From: Euperipatoides rowelli
Lineage: Eukaryota > Onychophora > Udeonychophora > Euonychophora > Peripatopsidae
DNA: 10,748 nucleotides
Direction: 5' to 3' (one strand)
Assembly (NCBI GenBank): GCA_003024985.2
Contig: PXIH01S0004213.1
The position numbers were made by a program, and so were the translations under genes. Of the stretch, positions 8,143-10,748 are shown piece by piece. The notes below the pieces were generated by a model, which searched no databases, was not told the DNA's origin, and saw nothing but the letters and a program-made list of their open reading frames with translations. The first letter of the stretch is position 1. Each line of letters begins with the position of its first letter.

Positions 8143-8454
8143 TTTTTTTTTTTTTTTAAAAAAAAAACGTGTTTCACCCAAATGGAGGAAAAACAACATT
8201 TATTTACAATATAATACAATGTATTACAATTTTAAGATTAACAAATCTAGTTTTAACATATCATAAATTCAATATAACAATTCCAAGATTTTATACATAG
8301 TTATTCTAGGAGAAAAAGAGATCAAAAAAGTACTCTGGTGTAAATTTGAACAAATACCAGGGAACAAGTCTCCTGAATTTGATCCAGTAAGCTTGGGATA
8401 ACCGGTTGGGCCTAGTCAGCAGACTTAACAAATAGATGAGCTCAGCAGTGCATA
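8143..8454 (-). mobile_element. Candidate retroelement 3' fragment (or host terminal exon)
   Basis: On the minus strand this segment ends with CCTCCATTTGGGTGAAACACG, a T-run and an A-run, similar in layout to the 3' tail of the SINE at 7936-7983. CAATTAATG flanks it at 8134-8142 and 8455-8463, consistent with a 9-bp target duplication. A reading frame in its upstream half ends in TAG at 8306-8308, with residues including LTRPNRLSQAYWIKFRRLVP. Downstream lies an AATAAA (plus-strand 8199-8204). These features fit a 5'-truncated LINE whose tail the SINE could share. Against this, the same frame is open back to 8500 and begins exactly after a splice-acceptor-like TTATCTTTAG with CTAAC upstream, which would fit the last exon of a minus-strand gene. 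I recognise no family for the peptide. Confidence 0.4.
8199..8204 (-). terminator. Polyadenylation signal AATAAA
   Basis: AATAAA lies on the minus strand about 100 bases after the TAG that ends the minus-strand frame, followed by a GT/T-rich stretch (TTTGGGTGAAACACG, then T-run). It would fit cleavage near 8175-8190 for either a LINE or a gene. AATAAA is frequent by chance in DNA this AT-rich. Confidence 0.35.
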
Positions 8455-8601
8455 CAATTAATGCTTGCAGAATTGTGACATTCACTTTAGTGCAATGTCT
8501 CTAAAGATAATGGGTATACTGTTAGTTTATTTATTTATCAATAAGTAAAGAAAGAAAAAGACATGTCTGTTTATAACTAAAATGTTTATCAAATTAAAAT
8601 A

Positions 8602-8820
8602 TTATATTAACTGATATTGCATAATTAAACTAACAGCGATTGATATGTCATTGTGTTCCCATCTCAAATAACCGTGTAGGAGATGGAGTTGTATTATGGC
8701 TTGTGGTAAATTAATCTGACAGACAAGAAAAAATTACCATTCGAATGCAAATTCTTTGTCTATAGATGAGACATGATTCATTTGTGGGTCAAATAACTGT
8801 TCATGTGCAACAAGCCTAAG
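8602..8820 (-). pseudogene. Possible decayed coding fragment, unidentified
   Basis: One minus-strand frame runs for 72 codons with a single TAA (plus-strand 8734-8736) before its end at 8602-8604. It includes HEQLFDPQMNHVSSIDKEF, FEW just before the stop, then NLPQAIIQLHLLHGYLRWEH. A possible acceptor (TTGTCTGTCAG) falls inside, but pairing it with the preceding GAATG/GTAATT donor would leave a 22-base intron and create a TGA at the join, so splicing does not rescue the frame. No family was recognised. Opposite-strand frames are also partly open, so the call is weak. Confidence 0.2.
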
Positions 8821-8829
8821 TTACTTTTC

Positions 8830-10270
8830 TTTATAAAAAACTGGAAATACATAAACAAATGTTTCAAAATTTACTAATAGGCTTAGTCAACCAAGTCCAT
8901 TGATTATTCCTAATAGTTTTATTGAACATTTGTATTGATATTTCTATATTAATTAAACTAACTTTGTTATTGTTATTTTATAAGTTTTTATAATTACAAT
9001 GCACTCTAAATAATTAATAAAATATAATTAACAAACCTTCAGCTTTAAATTAACATATTATGTAATGTTAATGAGAGAAGTAATCAACCATTAGAGATCT
9101 GTAATTCTCTCAATAAATAATTAATTCAGCTAGTCATTACCTCTAATAATGATAAATTGATATTCACTTTATAAATAAAGTAACCATTTTTATTATTAAT
9201 TAAAAAATATGCACATACAGTATAAAAAAAATTACAAAATGCAAAACAAACTTAAAAACTTTTAATAACGAACCAAAACGGCTAAAACAATAGCAGGATT
9301 CCTATTATATTCATGAATTACATTTTGTAAAACAACTTATTAATTTTCTTCTTTAAATCTTTATAATTTTATATTCAGAGACCTACACAATAATCTATTT
9401 ACTTATAACTTAATGACAAATAATATGAGATGCAAATCAGCCCAAAGTGCCAATTTTGTTCTAAGAAAGATCGGATAGAGGGTATATTTTTTCACTAATT
9501 TTTTTCTCATAATTTGAGATCAAAAATGCAAGATTATTTTGACATAGATTTGTTTACAGTGATGATTTTTCCCTGTTTGATCTTATTACAGATTAAGAAT
9601 GTATTGGTTATGGTTTTTTTTTTTAGTTATTTATAATATGAAAAATTAGAAATTTGTTATTTTTTTCAGGATATTAAAATGCGATTACAGTCAATTTTTT
9701 TTTTTTTTTGGAATTCAAGAAAATGTTTAAACAAGATGCTGATAATATACTAGAACAAGTTAAAAAAAAAAAAAAAAAATAAATAAAACCTGAATGTTCT
9801 AAAATTTTACAATATTTATTGTTAAATTACATGAGGGAATTATAGAAAGTAATCCAGGAGTATAAATATGATGTTTAAGACTAGGTTTGAAACCGGGGAA
9901 AGCCAATTTTTCCAGATTTGTTCAGAAAATTTATTTAGCATTTTTTCCATGTTTCTTGTGATTATTTATACTTTGGAAATTGAAAATAAATTTTGTATTA
10001 AATTATCCAACGGAAAAATTTGATTATTGTATGCCTGATTACTGTGTAATAACAATGTATATTCTCAAATGTACTTAATTAATAAATTTAAAAAAAAAAT
10101 TGTAAAGAGATGAAATTGTTAAGATGTATTTTCTTTTTGTGATTTTTATAACACAAAATTAATCAATCTATAATAGTTGTTTGGTTGTTAATAAATTAGA
10201 TAATTGTTTTTTTTTTTTAATGAAGCTTACTAGATTATGTAAATTTTTGTTTTTCTTTTATCGATAAAAG
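8830..10270. other. AT-rich noncoding stretch, nothing recognised
   Basis: No exon, RNA gene or transposon end could be supported. The stretch holds A- and T-runs (for example 9616-9624, 9697-9709, 9762-9779 and 10208-10219). It is probably intron or intergenic DNA upstream of the candidate exon at 10372. Confidence 0.55.
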
Positions 10271-10371
10271 TTTTGGTAGGAACAGATGTCATTCAAAAAA
10301 AAAAAAAACAGAACAAAAACTTCTTTGTTCTCATTTTCATTACATTATTCTTCAATTATTTTTTTGTACAG

Positions 10372-10507
10372 ACAGTTTATTTATGTCTAGATAGAGCAGT
10401 TGGTAAAAATCTGATTATTTACCTACACATCAAAGCTTTGAAGCATGCTACAGACTTGGATGTTTGTGTTGTTAAACAAGAACTAAGAAGAACACCTTCA
10501 AAAGAAG
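10372..10507 (+). CDS. Candidate internal coding exon of an unidentified gene
   Basis: A 136-base segment is open in the frame ACA GTT TAT (phase 0 in, phase 1 out) and lies between a strong splice acceptor (TTATTTTTTTGTACAG, ending 10371) and a good donor (AAAGAAG then GTATGG, from 10508). It encodes about 45 residues, including TVYLCLDRAVGKNLIIYLHI and KALKHATDLDVCVVKQELRR. The pattern of hydrophobic and charged residues suggests alpha-helical soluble protein. The exon is less AT-rich than its flanks. The frame stays open on both sides (about 10273-10590) but has no ATG before the exon, so this is not a stand-alone small gene. I do not recognise the family. No second exon of the same gene could be found here, so the gene would extend beyond the window or across a long intron to the left. 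Confidence 0.5.
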
Positions 10508-10748
10508 GTATGGATTCCCTAAGGCATTTTCTATTCCTAATCTTCAAATTAATCTGTAATAATCAATGTCTTTTTAACCAATTTTCCCGATAACTCAGGT
10601 AGCATTTAAATATTAAGCTCACATTTGAAAATTTCACAACTCTGGGAAATGGTGCCAAAGTGATTACATATTGAAGTTTACTTAAAATAATGTTTCAATT
10701 CCACCCACATTTCATTTTTAACCCTCTATTTTAAATATTTGATAAATT
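10508..10748. other. Probable intron start downstream of the candidate exon
   Basis: After the GTATGG donor the frame meets a stop at 10591-10593 and the sequence returns to AT-rich composition. No further exon is seen before the window ends. Confidence 0.4.

Noticed and set aside
8296-8401. Plus-strand exon (ILGEKEIKKVLWCKFEQIPG) ending at a GTAAGC donor
   Set aside because: It overlaps the longer minus-strand frame, which has better supporting signals; neither is proven, but the plus-strand reading lacks a strong acceptor.
10273-10593. Stand-alone 106-residue gene
   Set aside because: The frame has no ATG at its start, the first third is encoded by an A-run and T-rich acceptor region, and splice signals delimit a smaller exon (10372-10507).
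1-10748. CRISPR array, bacterial operon or phage region
   Set aside because: There are no regularly spaced repeats, no dense coding and no ribosome-binding-site pattern; the repeats seen are eukaryotic transposon ends and microsatellites.

Overview
The window looks like a stretch of animal nuclear genome, most likely from an arthropod (inference). It is very AT-rich, with long A/T runs, a long TTA microsatellite, no dense coding, one candidate intron-flanked exon, and several eukaryotic transposable-element types whose ends and target-site duplications can be read directly. There are no operons, bacterial promoters, rRNA genes or intact tRNA genes. I cannot name the species.

Layout: 1-1100 is AT-rich noncoding DNA with a C10/A9 tract and a CT-rich patch. 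1115-1306 (minus) has a weak, once-interrupted reading frame. 1711-1789 is a long near-perfect palindrome. 2146-2401 is bounded by short inverted repeats and may be a small MITE. The best-supported element is 2707-4546, a pogo/Tigger-like (Tc1/mariner superfamily, DDE_1) DNA transposon. It has about 22-bp terminal inverted repeats flanked by TA, a repeated subterminal motif, and a decayed minus-strand transposase covering the C-terminal catalytic part and a C-terminal Cys/His finger. A TTA microsatellite lies at 4673-4732, followed by more than 1.3 kb with nothing recognisable.

6095-6902 is a non-autonomous hAT-like element with an 8-bp target-site duplication (ATCTATAT) and an inner inverted repeat. 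7276-7426 is a small region of inverted and repeated GGTTGAGCCATGG motifs. 7690-7983 is a tRNA-derived SINE with A and B boxes and a perfect 16-bp target-site duplication. 8143-8454 is a candidate minus-strand retroelement 3' fragment whose tail resembles that of the SINE and which has a 9-bp flanking repeat. The same segment can alternatively be read as the last exon of a minus-strand gene. 8602-8820 (minus) has another once-interrupted frame. After about 1.4 kb of AT-rich DNA, 10372-10507 (plus) is a candidate internal coding exon with good splice sites, the only plausible host-gene piece.

No genes here work together as a pathway. The window reads as intron or intergenic DNA that has accumulated several independent transposon insertions (pogo, hAT, SINE, possibly a LINE and small MITEs) near one host exon. 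I did not find an evident new biological system. The most informative structures are the motif array and truncation in the pogo-like element, and the possible SINE/LINE tail sharing.
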